DNA of 64,000 bases. Source: an uncultured Clostridium sp. GTDB taxonomy: Bacteria > Bacillota > Clostridia > Clostridiales > Clostridiaceae. Below the pieces are notes generated by a model. The model did no database searches. It saw only the letters and a list, made by a program, of their open reading frames with translations, and was not told the origin of the DNA. Position numbers and translations under genes: made by a program. The stretch is from the NCBI GenBank assembly GCA_900548455.1, contig URKQ01000007.1, forward strand, positions 62,001-126,000, read 5' to 3'. This document shows, piece after piece, positions 17,982 to 26,062 of the stretch (position 1 is the first letter of the stretch; every line of letters begins with the position of its first letter).

Positions 17982-18845
17982 TTATTTATTCCACATACTT
18001 CTAGCAGGGTTTCCTACTACAACTTTATCACTTTCAATGCTTTTCATAACAACACTTCCGATGCCAACTCTAGTATTATCTCCTATTTCAATCATATGTG
18101 ATACCGTTGCATTAGGTCCAATCCAACAATCATGACCAATTATTGTAGCTCCTGAAATAGCCGCTCCTCCAGCAATTAAAGTTCTTTCACCTATTTTACA
18201 TGCATGTCCAAGAACATTTAAGCATCCAACCTTTACATAGTTTTTAATCATCGTATTATCCCAAGAAAAAAGAGCTTTATCAATACAATTATTATATTTA
18301 ACTTCAACATTATTGCCGATTTTTAATCCACCTGCATGTTCTACATATATAATTTCATTTCCTTGTATATATTGAAATCCTTCTCCTCCAAGCACAGTGT
18401 TAGCTCTTATTATACTGTTATCACCAATCTCAACATCATCTCTAATAATTACATTTTCTTCAATGACTACATTATCTCCAATAATAACATTCTTTTCACT
18501 AATTATAGCTCTATTACTAATTTGGACATTCTCACCAATTTGAGTTTTAAACTCTGCTTTGCCATACAAATTATTCTTAGTTAAATAATTATGTATTAAG
18601 AAAAAATCACGCCTTGGACTTTCACTAATACAAACACCATATTTTTCTGGAATTGACTCAGATACTTCCTTAGTGCATATTACACAACTTACATTTTCTT
18701 TTAACTGGTCTATATAATCCGCACTCTCTAAAAAAGTCAACGTCTTTTTTTCTATTTTAGATATAACAAAACCAAGAACTTCAAATTCACCATCTCTTAA
18801 AACTTGAACCTTTGGCAATTCATTAGTAAATTTACATAAATTCAT
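17982..18845 (-). CDS. Left-handed beta-helix (LpxA/LpxD-like) acyltransferase
   Basis: About 287 residues. From about residue 90 to the end it shows hexapeptide repeats ([LIV]Gxxxx): VIIGDNVVIEENVIIRDDVE, then VLGGEGFQYIQ and HAGGLKIGNNVEVKYN, very like LpxD. The ATG at 18845 follows AAAGGTGATAAAA and is preferred to the start 48 bases upstream. LpxD and relatives transfer a 3-hydroxyacyl group from ACP to the amine of a nucleotide-sugar. In a Gram-positive without lipid A it more likely N-acylates a sugar for flagellin. The usual histidine region (HAGG and GHACKIG, GHDCWIG) is kept. Confidence 0.85.
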   Translation of the reverse strand: MNLCKFTNELPKVQVLRDGEFEVLGFVISKIEKKTLTFLESADYIDQLKENVSCVICTKEVSESIPEKYGVCISESPRRDFFLIHNYLTKNNLYGKAEFKTQIGENVQISNRAIISEKNVIIGDNVVIEENVIIRDDVEIGDNSIIRANTVLGGEGFQYIQGNEIIYVEHAGGLKIGNNVEVKYNNCIDKALFSWDNTMIKNYVKVGCLNVLGHACKIGERTLIAGGAAISGATIIGHDCWIGPNATVSHMIEIGDNTRVGIGSVVMKSIESDKVVVGNPARSMWNK

Positions 18846-18864
18846 TTTTATCACCTTTTCAATA

Positions 18865-19836
18865 CTAATATATAACTTCTCTAATTTTTTCAACTAACTC
18901 AGTTACTTCAAACCATTTTTCAGACACCCTAGTTTGTCCCTTATTTTCCACCGCTAATATAAAATCTTTTATCTCATCAAGCAAAGGATTATTGGCATAT
19001 CTTACTTGCACAGTATCATATTTTTGTGAGTACCAGATATTTTCACCAAAAGCATCCATACTGCCCTTTTCTTTAACTGTTGCTGTTTGGTCCATATAGT
19101 CAAACGTTCCAAACAAATCAGTCTTCGATATATTTAGTTCTCTCTTTTTTACCGAACTATTTCTATCTACTAAAAATCTAACTACACTATTATTTTTAAA
19201 AATTAAAGATACACTTGATGAATCATATTTTTTGCTATTTTCGTTATAATTAAAAACGCTACCATTTATATCAACAACTTCATTTAAATCGCAAACCTGT
19301 GATAATACAGCCAGATCATGGGTAAGCAAATCTTGAATTGCATCAATATCCTTAACTTTATTTCTACTATTATTTAATCCAATTCTATAAAAATCAATAT
19401 AACTAAACTTTTCATCTTCTTCCATGCATTCTTTCAATCCAGAAACTACACTGTTATATACTTCGGTAAATCCAGCAGATATGATTCCCTTACTTTTGTC
19501 TGCAATACTTTTTAATTCCTGTGCCTCTTTAATAGAAATAACAACAGGTTTTTCTACTAAAACAGATTTATCCTTCTCTAGCATTTTCTTAGAAATCTCA
19601 AAGTGTGTATATGATGTGGTTGCAATAATAGCTGCATCAAAATCATTATAAGAAATTAGATCCTCAATATTATTGAATCCTTTTATATCATTCTCACTAG
19701 AAGCTTTATTAACCTTATCTTTATCTATATCACATACACATGTAAGCTTACATAAATTATACTTTTCTAAAGCTTTAATATTCTTTAAATGATTACCTCC
19801 CATATTTCCTAATCCAATTAATGCTAATTTAATCAT
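18865..19836 (-). CDS. Gfo/Idh/MocA-family oxidoreductase
   Basis: 323 residues. N-terminal Rossmann fold with GLGNMGGNHLKNI (GxGxxG) and the family EKP motif in VLVEKPVVISIKEA near residue 95; the C-terminal alpha/beta domain has DLLTHDLAVLSQVCD, with the family catalytic-type His. These enzymes oxidise or reduce a sugar hydroxyl, often of a nucleotide-sugar (for example to a 3-keto sugar ready for amination). It ends 19 bases before the acyltransferase gene. No partner aminotransferase is in the window. Confidence 0.88.
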   Translation of the reverse strand: MIKLALIGLGNMGGNHLKNIKALEKYNLCKLTCVCDIDKDKVNKASSENDIKGFNNIEDLISYNDFDAAIIATTSYTHFEISKKMLEKDKSVLVEKPVVISIKEAQELKSIADKSKGIISAGFTEVYNSVVSGLKECMEEDEKFSYIDFYRIGLNNSRNKVKDIDAIQDLLTHDLAVLSQVCDLNEVVDINGSVFNYNENSKKYDSSSVSLIFKNNSVVRFLVDRNSSVKKRELNISKTDLFGTFDYMDQTATVKEKGSMDAFGENIWYSQKYDTVQVRYANNPLLDEIKDFILAVENKGQTRVSEKWFEVTELVEKIREVIY

Positions 19837-19837
19837 A

Positions 19838-22800
19838 TTAAGCTCCCCTACCTTTCGTGCAAATATTAATAATTTCCTGAGGAATATCTTCTAGTGATAT
19901 ATCTTCCATATCCCCTTCCTTAACAACTTTTTTCAAGAAACTTTCTAAAGTAATATCATTATTTAAATAATTAATGATTAAGTCAGATATCTCAATACCA
20001 AAACCATATAATTCCGAAAGCAGAGCTCCTCTATATTGAATATACTCCTTAACATCACTAAATGATATCAGATTATTTGTACAACAATAATAACCAGAGA
20101 CTAATAATGACAATAAATTTAAAGTCAACTTACTTTTATTTATTGTTCTAGATAAAGTATTATTTGAAATTCTACGAACATATACATAATTATTAGATAC
20201 CTTAATAGTTCTTTGAAGATTATTACCTAAAATTCTAGAGAGAGTAACATAATCCTCAGCAACTTTAAACACTTTTTCAGCGCATGACCTTTTATATTCA
20301 TCAGAAATAAATACTGCCCCTGCATTAAATGCAAACATCTCTCCAGAACTAATCATTAATTTCAAAATTTCTGAAGCTGGTACTTTATTTATTTCCTTTC
20401 TATCATAACCTACAGATAAATTATTATCTTCATCTAAATTTAATATATATCTAGGAATTATAATGTCACTTCCATTTAAATTTTCGAACTCATCTTTAAA
20501 CCCATCATAATTTAAACATATTAAATTATCATCATCTCCACAGCCCATTACATATTTTGTATTTACTAAGTTTATTAACTTTTCAGTAGACTCCGCTACA
20601 CCTATATTGATGTTGTTAAACAATATGGATTCAACTCCATAATTTCCAATACAGCTTTTAATTATTTCTTTATTACCGTCATCAGAACAATCGTCAACAA
20701 TTACTTTAGTTTGGTGTCCAAAAACTAATCCATTTTTCAAATTATGTTTTAATAATGAACCCCTATTGTAACTTGCCATCATTATAGTTAAATCGTCAAT
20801 ATTATCCTGCATAACGTTACCTTGAAAAGTTGATATTAAATAACTAACTAATTCCTCTGTGTTGTTCATATCATCAACATTTTTATTAAATTTCTTTAAC
20901 AAATATTTTTTGTATGGATCTTCAATTTCCTCATCACTACATACTGCAATAATATTTACAGCCTTTAAAGAAACTCCATTATTAAGAATTCCTTTATCAT
21001 CAATGGAATAATAAACAATATATTTAAAATGGGATGTTAAGATTTTATCTAATTCTTCTTCTGTATATTCTTTTATGTGATATGGATTATTAATACCTAA
21101 CCTATTGGTTTTGTTTGGTGTAGAAATAATCATTTTGCCATCGCTTTTTAATACACGTTTTCCTTCAACAAAATATTGATTTATTTTATCAACATCTAGA
21201 TGTTCCAAAGTTTCAAAAGATGTATAAATATCAAACTTATTATCCTCGTATGGTAGCTTTAATACATCGCCAACTTCCCAATTAATATTATTTTTAGAAT
21301 AGCACTCCTTTGAAAATAAAATATTATCTTCAGCTAAATCAACAGCATGTATTTTTAAACATTTATTTGACATATATGCTGCTCCATATCCATATCCACA
21401 TGCAGCTTCAAGAACAGTATAATCATTCTTTAAATATTTACTTGCGATATAATATCTAGCTATTATATTTCTATATCCTAAAATCGGCATAAAATGTGTA
21501 GCTGGTATTGCTCTTTCCCATGAATAGATTATAGAATTTTCTTTTACATCTTCAATTCTATTTTCGTCATATATATATCCCTTTAAGTTAGAATTACCAA
21601 AATTATAATTATCATTTAAAATGCATTTAGCTAGTTTACATATTTCATTATATTTATTACTCTTCATTATAGCTTCTGAAAATTCTAATTGTCCTGTTTC
21701 TTTATGGTACATTCCACCTGTAATAACTAGCTTCTTTTTCTCGTTATTAGTAATTATAAACTCAATAATATCAATACTTTCATTAGCGACCTCTCGCTTA
21801 CCCATATATATCCTAGCACTATCAAAGTTATAGCGTTCTATTTCATCACATGAATATAGATTAAAATCATTCACACAACTTATCACATTACCTAAAGTAA
21901 ACTTATTTAACTTTTCTATATACTTATCTTCATATTTCTCCTCATATATACCATTTAAAAGCTCTTTAGTTTTTGATTCTTGTATTGCTAAGGAATAATT
22001 ACTTTCTATGTAACTTCTATATTCTAAAGAATTATATTTTTTATCTCTAATTTGAGCTACAGCTTCGTCTATTGTATTAAACAAATATTTTCTATCCCAA
22101 ATTCCTTCTGAAAAAACAAAGTTATGAATTATAGGTTTAATTCCTCTACACATAGCCTCTGCAATTCCATATCCAAAACTTTCATGAATACTAGTAGATA
22201 AAATATAATTTTTATCACTAAGCCAAGCTGATATATCACTTTGCCATCCATCGAAAACTACATTATTTTCAAGCCCCATTTCCTTAACTTGATATTTCCA
22301 ATAAAGTTCAACTAAAGAATCTTGGAATTTTCCTGCCACATAAAGCTTGTACCTTTTGTCCATAGTAACTAACTTGGCTATTATCTGAAGTAATAAATAC
22401 GGGTTCTTTCTAGGATGAATATATCCTACATAAGCTAAATTATAACCCTTGTTTCTAGATATAAGGTTAAACTTGTTTATATCTACTCCATTGTTAATAT
22501 GAATAATATCAACCATCTCTTCAATATCAGGTACTTGTGCTTTAAGTAAATCTTTTAAATGCTCTGCAACAATTATAAGCTTATCTACTCTATTCCAATC
22601 TACCTTTGAAGGAAACTCTGTAAAAGTTTCATATCTATGTAATCTACAAATAATTTTTTTATTTTGAGCTAATTCACTATTACTTCCATAAGTAATTAAT
22701 TCATCACACCATTCAAACCAGCATATATCAGCCCAATTCATACCTACATCAATTTGCTCAAAATTTTCCACCACAACTTTTTTTACTATGTATTCTGTTG

Positions 22801-23254
22801 ACATAAAGTTTATTATGTCACTCAAAAAAGAATCTAATCCCCTTTTAACAAAGAAAACAATTTTTTTTGCAGATTCTACTTTAAAGTTTGTTTCAATATT
22901 ACCAATAGCTTCCTTAATTTGATTCTTCATTTCCTCATCATCACAACTTGTAATAGCTTGATTATAGAAAGTAACAGCCTTTGAATATTCGCCCTTGCTT
23001 TCTTTTATATAAGCCAAATTGTAATTCAAATCGAAATTAAAGCAATCTAAATCCAGACCTCTATTACACAACTTTTCAGCTTCTTCTAGTTTTCCTTGCA
23101 TTAATAAGGCTACTGAATACATGGAATAAACATCCATATCCTCTGGCAAAATATTTATTAACTGATCCAGAAGATTTATAGCCTCATCACAAAAATTTTG
23201 GTTAATTAGATTCTCAATTCTTTTTTTAATATTGATAATATTTTTATCGTCCAT
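19838..23254 (-). CDS. Multidomain protein: TPR - GT4-like glycosyltransferase - methyltransferase - GT2 glycosyltransferase
   Basis: 1138 residues. Approximate layout: TPR repeats 1-115; a GT-B, GT4-like transferase 130-445 (VGYIHPRKNPYLLLQ and ESFGYGIAEAM, with the E-x7-E type donor site); a class I SAM methyltransferase about 600-760 (VLEAACGYGYGAAYM, then YTSFETLEHLD); and a GT-A, GT2 domain from about 835 (TIMMASYNRGSLLKHNLKNG, VIVDDCSDDGN, GCGDDDN as the metal-binding DxD). Such a fusion can add two sugars and one methyl group in series. It is the largest gene in the island and ends 2 bases from the oxidoreductase. No signal peptide is seen, so it acts in the cytosol, as expected for flagellin glycosylation before export. 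Confidence 0.85.
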   Translation of the reverse strand: MDDKNIINIKKRIENLINQNFCDEAINLLDQLINILPEDMDVYSMYSVALLMQGKLEEAEKLCNRGLDLDCFNFDLNYNLAYIKESKGEYSKAVTFYNQAITSCDDEEMKNQIKEAIGNIETNFKVESAKKIVFFVKRGLDSFLSDIINFMSTEYIVKKVVVENFEQIDVGMNWADICWFEWCDELITYGSNSELAQNKKIICRLHRYETFTEFPSKVDWNRVDKLIIVAEHLKDLLKAQVPDIEEMVDIIHINNGVDINKFNLISRNKGYNLAYVGYIHPRKNPYLLLQIIAKLVTMDKRYKLYVAGKFQDSLVELYWKYQVKEMGLENNVVFDGWQSDISAWLSDKNYILSTSIHESFGYGIAEAMCRGIKPIIHNFVFSEGIWDRKYLFNTIDEAVAQIRDKKYNSLEYRSYIESNYSLAIQESKTKELLNGIYEEKYEDKYIEKLNKFTLGNVISCVNDFNLYSCDEIERYNFDSARIYMGKREVANESIDIIEFIITNNEKKKLVITGGMYHKETGQLEFSEAIMKSNKYNEICKLAKCILNDNYNFGNSNLKGYIYDENRIEDVKENSIIYSWERAIPATHFMPILGYRNIIARYYIASKYLKNDYTVLEAACGYGYGAAYMSNKCLKIHAVDLAEDNILFSKECYSKNNINWEVGDVLKLPYEDNKFDIYTSFETLEHLDVDKINQYFVEGKRVLKSDGKMIISTPNKTNRLGINNPYHIKEYTEEELDKILTSHFKYIVYYSIDDKGILNNGVSLKAVNIIAVCSDEEIEDPYKKYLLKKFNKNVDDMNNTEELVSYLISTFQGNVMQDNIDDLTIMMASYNRGSLLKHNLKNGLVFGHQTKVIVDDCSDDGNKEIIKSCIGNYGVESILFNNINIGVAESTEKLINLVNTKYVMGCGDDDNLICLNYDGFKDEFENLNGSDIIIPRYILNLDEDNNLSVGYDRKEINKVPASEILKLMISSGEMFAFNAGAVFISDEYKRSCAEKVFKVAEDYVTLSRILGNNLQRTIKVSNNYVYVRRISNNTLSRTINKSKLTLNLLSLLVSGYYCCTNNLISFSDVKEYIQYRGALLSELYGFGIEISDLIINYLNNDITLESFLKKVVKEGDMEDISLEDIPQEIINICTKGRGA

Positions 23255-23356
23255 GATAAATCACACTCTTTCATAGAATATCCATATTCTTTCTATAATT
23301 TTTTCATAGTATTAAACACTTTTAATCTTAAATAAATTAAACATCTTCTTATATTA

Positions 23357-23382
23357 TTATCGTTTTATTATGAACTTTCTTA
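23357..23382 (-). promoter_or_regulatory. Possible sigma-28 promoter before the multidomain transferase
   Basis: A good -10 box AACGATAA sits about 100 bases before the ATG at 23254, but the element 11 bases upstream (TTAAGAAA) matches the -35 consensus poorly. Reported as a candidate only. The 167-base gap here shows nothing else. Confidence 0.25.
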
Positions 23383-23421
23383 ATAGATATAAGTCCGTAT
23401 ATTAACTTTCTAAAATTCTAA

Positions 23422-24480
23422 TTAAAGATATTTAAGTCTCTCCTTAGCTTTTTCATAATTAAACTTTGCCGATAATTTATAGTAATCCCTTGCTGCATTT
23501 AAATCTCCAATAGTTTCGTAAAACACACCCAGATTGTAAGCTGCCTTAAATGAACCTAACCCCTTAACACCTTCGTTATTCTTATCCCCAATCTTTAAGC
23601 ACCTTAAATAACATTTTTCTATTAAATAAAAGTATTTATCAAAACACTCCAAGTTGTTGAGTATAAAGTTCATATAGAATACACCACATGCAAAATTATA
23701 ATCTACATTGTTTTCCAAAAGCTTATTATATTCATCTATTACCTTTAACCCTTTTTCAAAATCTTTAGTTTGAATGGAATTATAAATAAACAAATTTACT
23801 AAACTACTTGTGTATGTGTATATCTCACTAGAACATTTAAAACACCTTTCAAAATATTCACTGGCTTCATCAAATCGTTTTGCTACATGCAATGTCCTTG
23901 CAATTTGATATAACACATAGGGATCCTTTGAATTGTACTCTAATTCTTTGTAAAGTAACTTTAAATTACGAACGGATTTATCTTTTTCAAAATATCCACT
24001 ATGATCTACTTTAATTTCCATATTAAGTCTTGGTAAATCTGAAAATAGTTGTTCATGAATACATCCTTCATAATGAATTCCTTTTGGATAAAATCTAGAA
24101 ACATATTCTTTTGATAAACTGACTTCATCATCATCCATAAATTTACTAGAAATTTCTATCCGACCAATTGCTTTAGGGTTTTCACAAATGAACTTTTCTA
24201 AATCAGATCTACTACCAGACACTATAACTTCATCAGCATCTAGTACTAAAATCCAGTTGCCTGTACACTTCTCAGCAGCATAATTTCGAGCTTTAGCAAA
24301 ATCATCACACCACTGAAAATTATATATTTTAGCCCCATAACTCTTAGCAATTTCCATTGTTGAATCAATTGATCCAGTATCAACAATTACTATTTCATCT
24401 ACCATATCCTTAACACTCTCAAGGCAAGAATTTAAAGTTAACTCCTCATCTTTAACTATCATAGCTAATGAAATCCTCAT
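23422..24480 (-). CDS. GT2 glycosyltransferase with C-terminal TPR repeats
   Basis: About 352 residues. ATG 24480 lies 5 bases after GGAGGTG; the open frame extends 21 codons further upstream but without a site. GT-A fold: MRISLAMIVKDEELTLNSCL, IVIVDTGSIDSTMEIA and VLDADEVI (DxD). From about residue 185 it has TPR-type helices (DPYVLYQIARTLHVAKRFDE, YNLGVFYETIGDLNAARDYY). The GT2-plus-TPR build recurs in flagellin O-glycosyltransferases and other protein-glycan enzymes, where the TPRs may hold the acceptor protein. Sugar and acceptor are inferred only from the location. Confidence 0.85.
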   Translation of the reverse strand: MRISLAMIVKDEELTLNSCLESVKDMVDEIVIVDTGSIDSTMEIAKSYGAKIYNFQWCDDFAKARNYAAEKCTGNWILVLDADEVIVSGSRSDLEKFICENPKAIGRIEISSKFMDDDEVSLSKEYVSRFYPKGIHYEGCIHEQLFSDLPRLNMEIKVDHSGYFEKDKSVRNLKLLYKELEYNSKDPYVLYQIARTLHVAKRFDEASEYFERCFKCSSEIYTYTSSLVNLFIYNSIQTKDFEKGLKVIDEYNKLLENNVDYNFACGVFYMNFILNNLECFDKYFYLIEKCYLRCLKIGDKNNEGVKGLGSFKAAYNLGVFYETIGDLNAARDYYKLSAKFNYEKAKERLKYL

Positions 24481-24516
24481 AAGTTCACCTCCAATACAGT
24501 TCTCTTCGGCTTTTTC

Positions 24517-24538
24517 AAAAAGGAACCCTATAGTTCCT
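24517..24538 (-). terminator. Short hairpin between GT2 genes
   Basis: Minus strand AGGAAC - TATAGG - GTTCCT followed by TTTT. The stem is only six pairs, so it may be a weak terminator or a processing site inside the island. A second small hairpin (ACTCTA / TAGAGT) lies just upstream at 24542-24561. Confidence 0.4.
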
Positions 24539-24637
24539 ATCACTCTATTTTTCTATAGAGTCTACTAAAAAACAGCTAGTCCATTAAAACTACCTGTTTC
24601 TAGTATATATTTATTATTCAATAAAAATCAACAATTT

Positions 24638-26044
24638 TTAATTATTTTTTAATTTTATTAATTTATCTTTTAGAAATTTCTCATTTTCTGCGTCGTCACA
24701 TGCATTTAATGCTTTATTATAGCTTCTTATAGCTCCTTCTATTTCTCCAACTACTTCTAAGATGTATCCTCTATTATATAATAAATCAAAATGGTTTTCA
24801 TTTATTAAAAGTCCTCTATCAATTTCATCAAGGGCACTTTTAAGATCAGATTTGATAAAATATACAGAAGCTGTAATCGAAAAGAATTCTTCATCTTCAA
24901 CATTATTATATAAACCCTGTTTTTTTATTTCTTCAATTATATTTAAAGCACTATCTATATCTTCTTCTAAAAGAATCTTTAAATTTCTTTTTAAATCTTC
25001 AACAAATCCTTTAAATTCAATTTTTTTATTATTACTTTCTATAGAAGTAATTACATTCTCTTTAGATGAAACAGAAAACATTTCAACATCACAATCTCCA
25101 AGATATAATTTATTTTCTAAAACATAAATATAATTATTTAAGTTAGTATTACTTTCTTCATATAAACCTAAACTTTTAAAAGATAGACCTCTTATATATA
25201 TACAATCTATAAAGTAAGGATATTTTAAAGTTACTTCATTACTAATCTCTATAGCCTCTTCAAAACAATTATTAATATAATAAGTTTGAGCTGCCGTCCT
25301 ATAATACTTCAAGGTTTCTTTATCTAAAGCCTTATTTTTTATTAATGACATATACTCTCTAACTTCTCTTAAAGCTTCTGCATATTTACCAATGGAATTA
25401 AAACTCCTTGCTAGTTGAAATCTATAATAGTAATTATCAGGATTCTTATTCAGTTCATTTTTTAGTATTGTTGCTGTTCTATTAAACTTTTCTAGCTTTT
25501 TTTCTTCATTCATAATGTAACCATAATGGTTTATTTGAATATCAGAATAAAAAATAGGTTCTTTAAAAACAGGTTGGTTATGAACCGCACCATCATATCT
25601 AAATTCTCCATCTTTTTTAAATATCAATGGAAATTTTAAATCAGAAAACTTTTGTAAATTACTGTCCATGTAATTTCTAAGTTTTAAATAAATAGTATTA
25701 TAATTTTTAAATTCTTCACTATTAATTAAAGAAAGAAAATCATCTACACTTTCTTTTGCAATAGTTTGGTCAGCATCCTGTATAAATATGTATTGTCCCT
25801 TGGCAAGAGAAATACTGTAATTTCTAGCTTCTGAAAAATTGTCATTCCATCTTTTAAAATATACTTTGTCCGTATACCTTTTACATATTTCCACAGTTTT
25901 ATCAGTAGAACCCGTATCTACTATAACTAACTCTACAATACCAGTATCAATAATAGGTTCCATACTTTTTAAACAATTATCAATAAAGGCTTCTTCATCC
26001 TTTACTATCATACAAATACTCATTAAAATATTGTTTTTCATCAT
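24638..26044 (-). CDS. GT2 glycosyltransferase with TPR repeats
   Basis: 468 residues. N-terminal GT-A domain with SICMIVKDEEAFIDNCLKSM, LVIVDTGSTDKTVEICKRYT and IQDADQTI (DxD). From about residue 195 TPR-like helices follow (NYYYRFQLARSFNSIGKYAE, LYNRGYILEVVGEIEGAIRS). The first 190 residues are closely similar to those of the next gene (26063-28282), including YKRW/KKWN-type NNFSEARNYSISLA, so the pair is a duplication. Two adjacent ATG codons; TAGGAATA site upstream. Confidence 0.85.
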   Translation of the reverse strand: MMKNNILMSICMIVKDEEAFIDNCLKSMEPIIDTGIVELVIVDTGSTDKTVEICKRYTDKVYFKRWNDNFSEARNYSISLAKGQYIFIQDADQTIAKESVDDFLSLINSEEFKNYNTIYLKLRNYMDSNLQKFSDLKFPLIFKKDGEFRYDGAVHNQPVFKEPIFYSDIQINHYGYIMNEEKKLEKFNRTATILKNELNKNPDNYYYRFQLARSFNSIGKYAEALREVREYMSLIKNKALDKETLKYYRTAAQTYYINNCFEEAIEISNEVTLKYPYFIDCIYIRGLSFKSLGLYEESNTNLNNYIYVLENKLYLGDCDVEMFSVSSKENVITSIESNNKKIEFKGFVEDLKRNLKILLEEDIDSALNIIEEIKKQGLYNNVEDEEFFSITASVYFIKSDLKSALDEIDRGLLINENHFDLLYNRGYILEVVGEIEGAIRSYNKALNACDDAENEKFLKDKLIKLKNN

Positions 26045-26062
26045 TATTCCTACCTAAACTTT

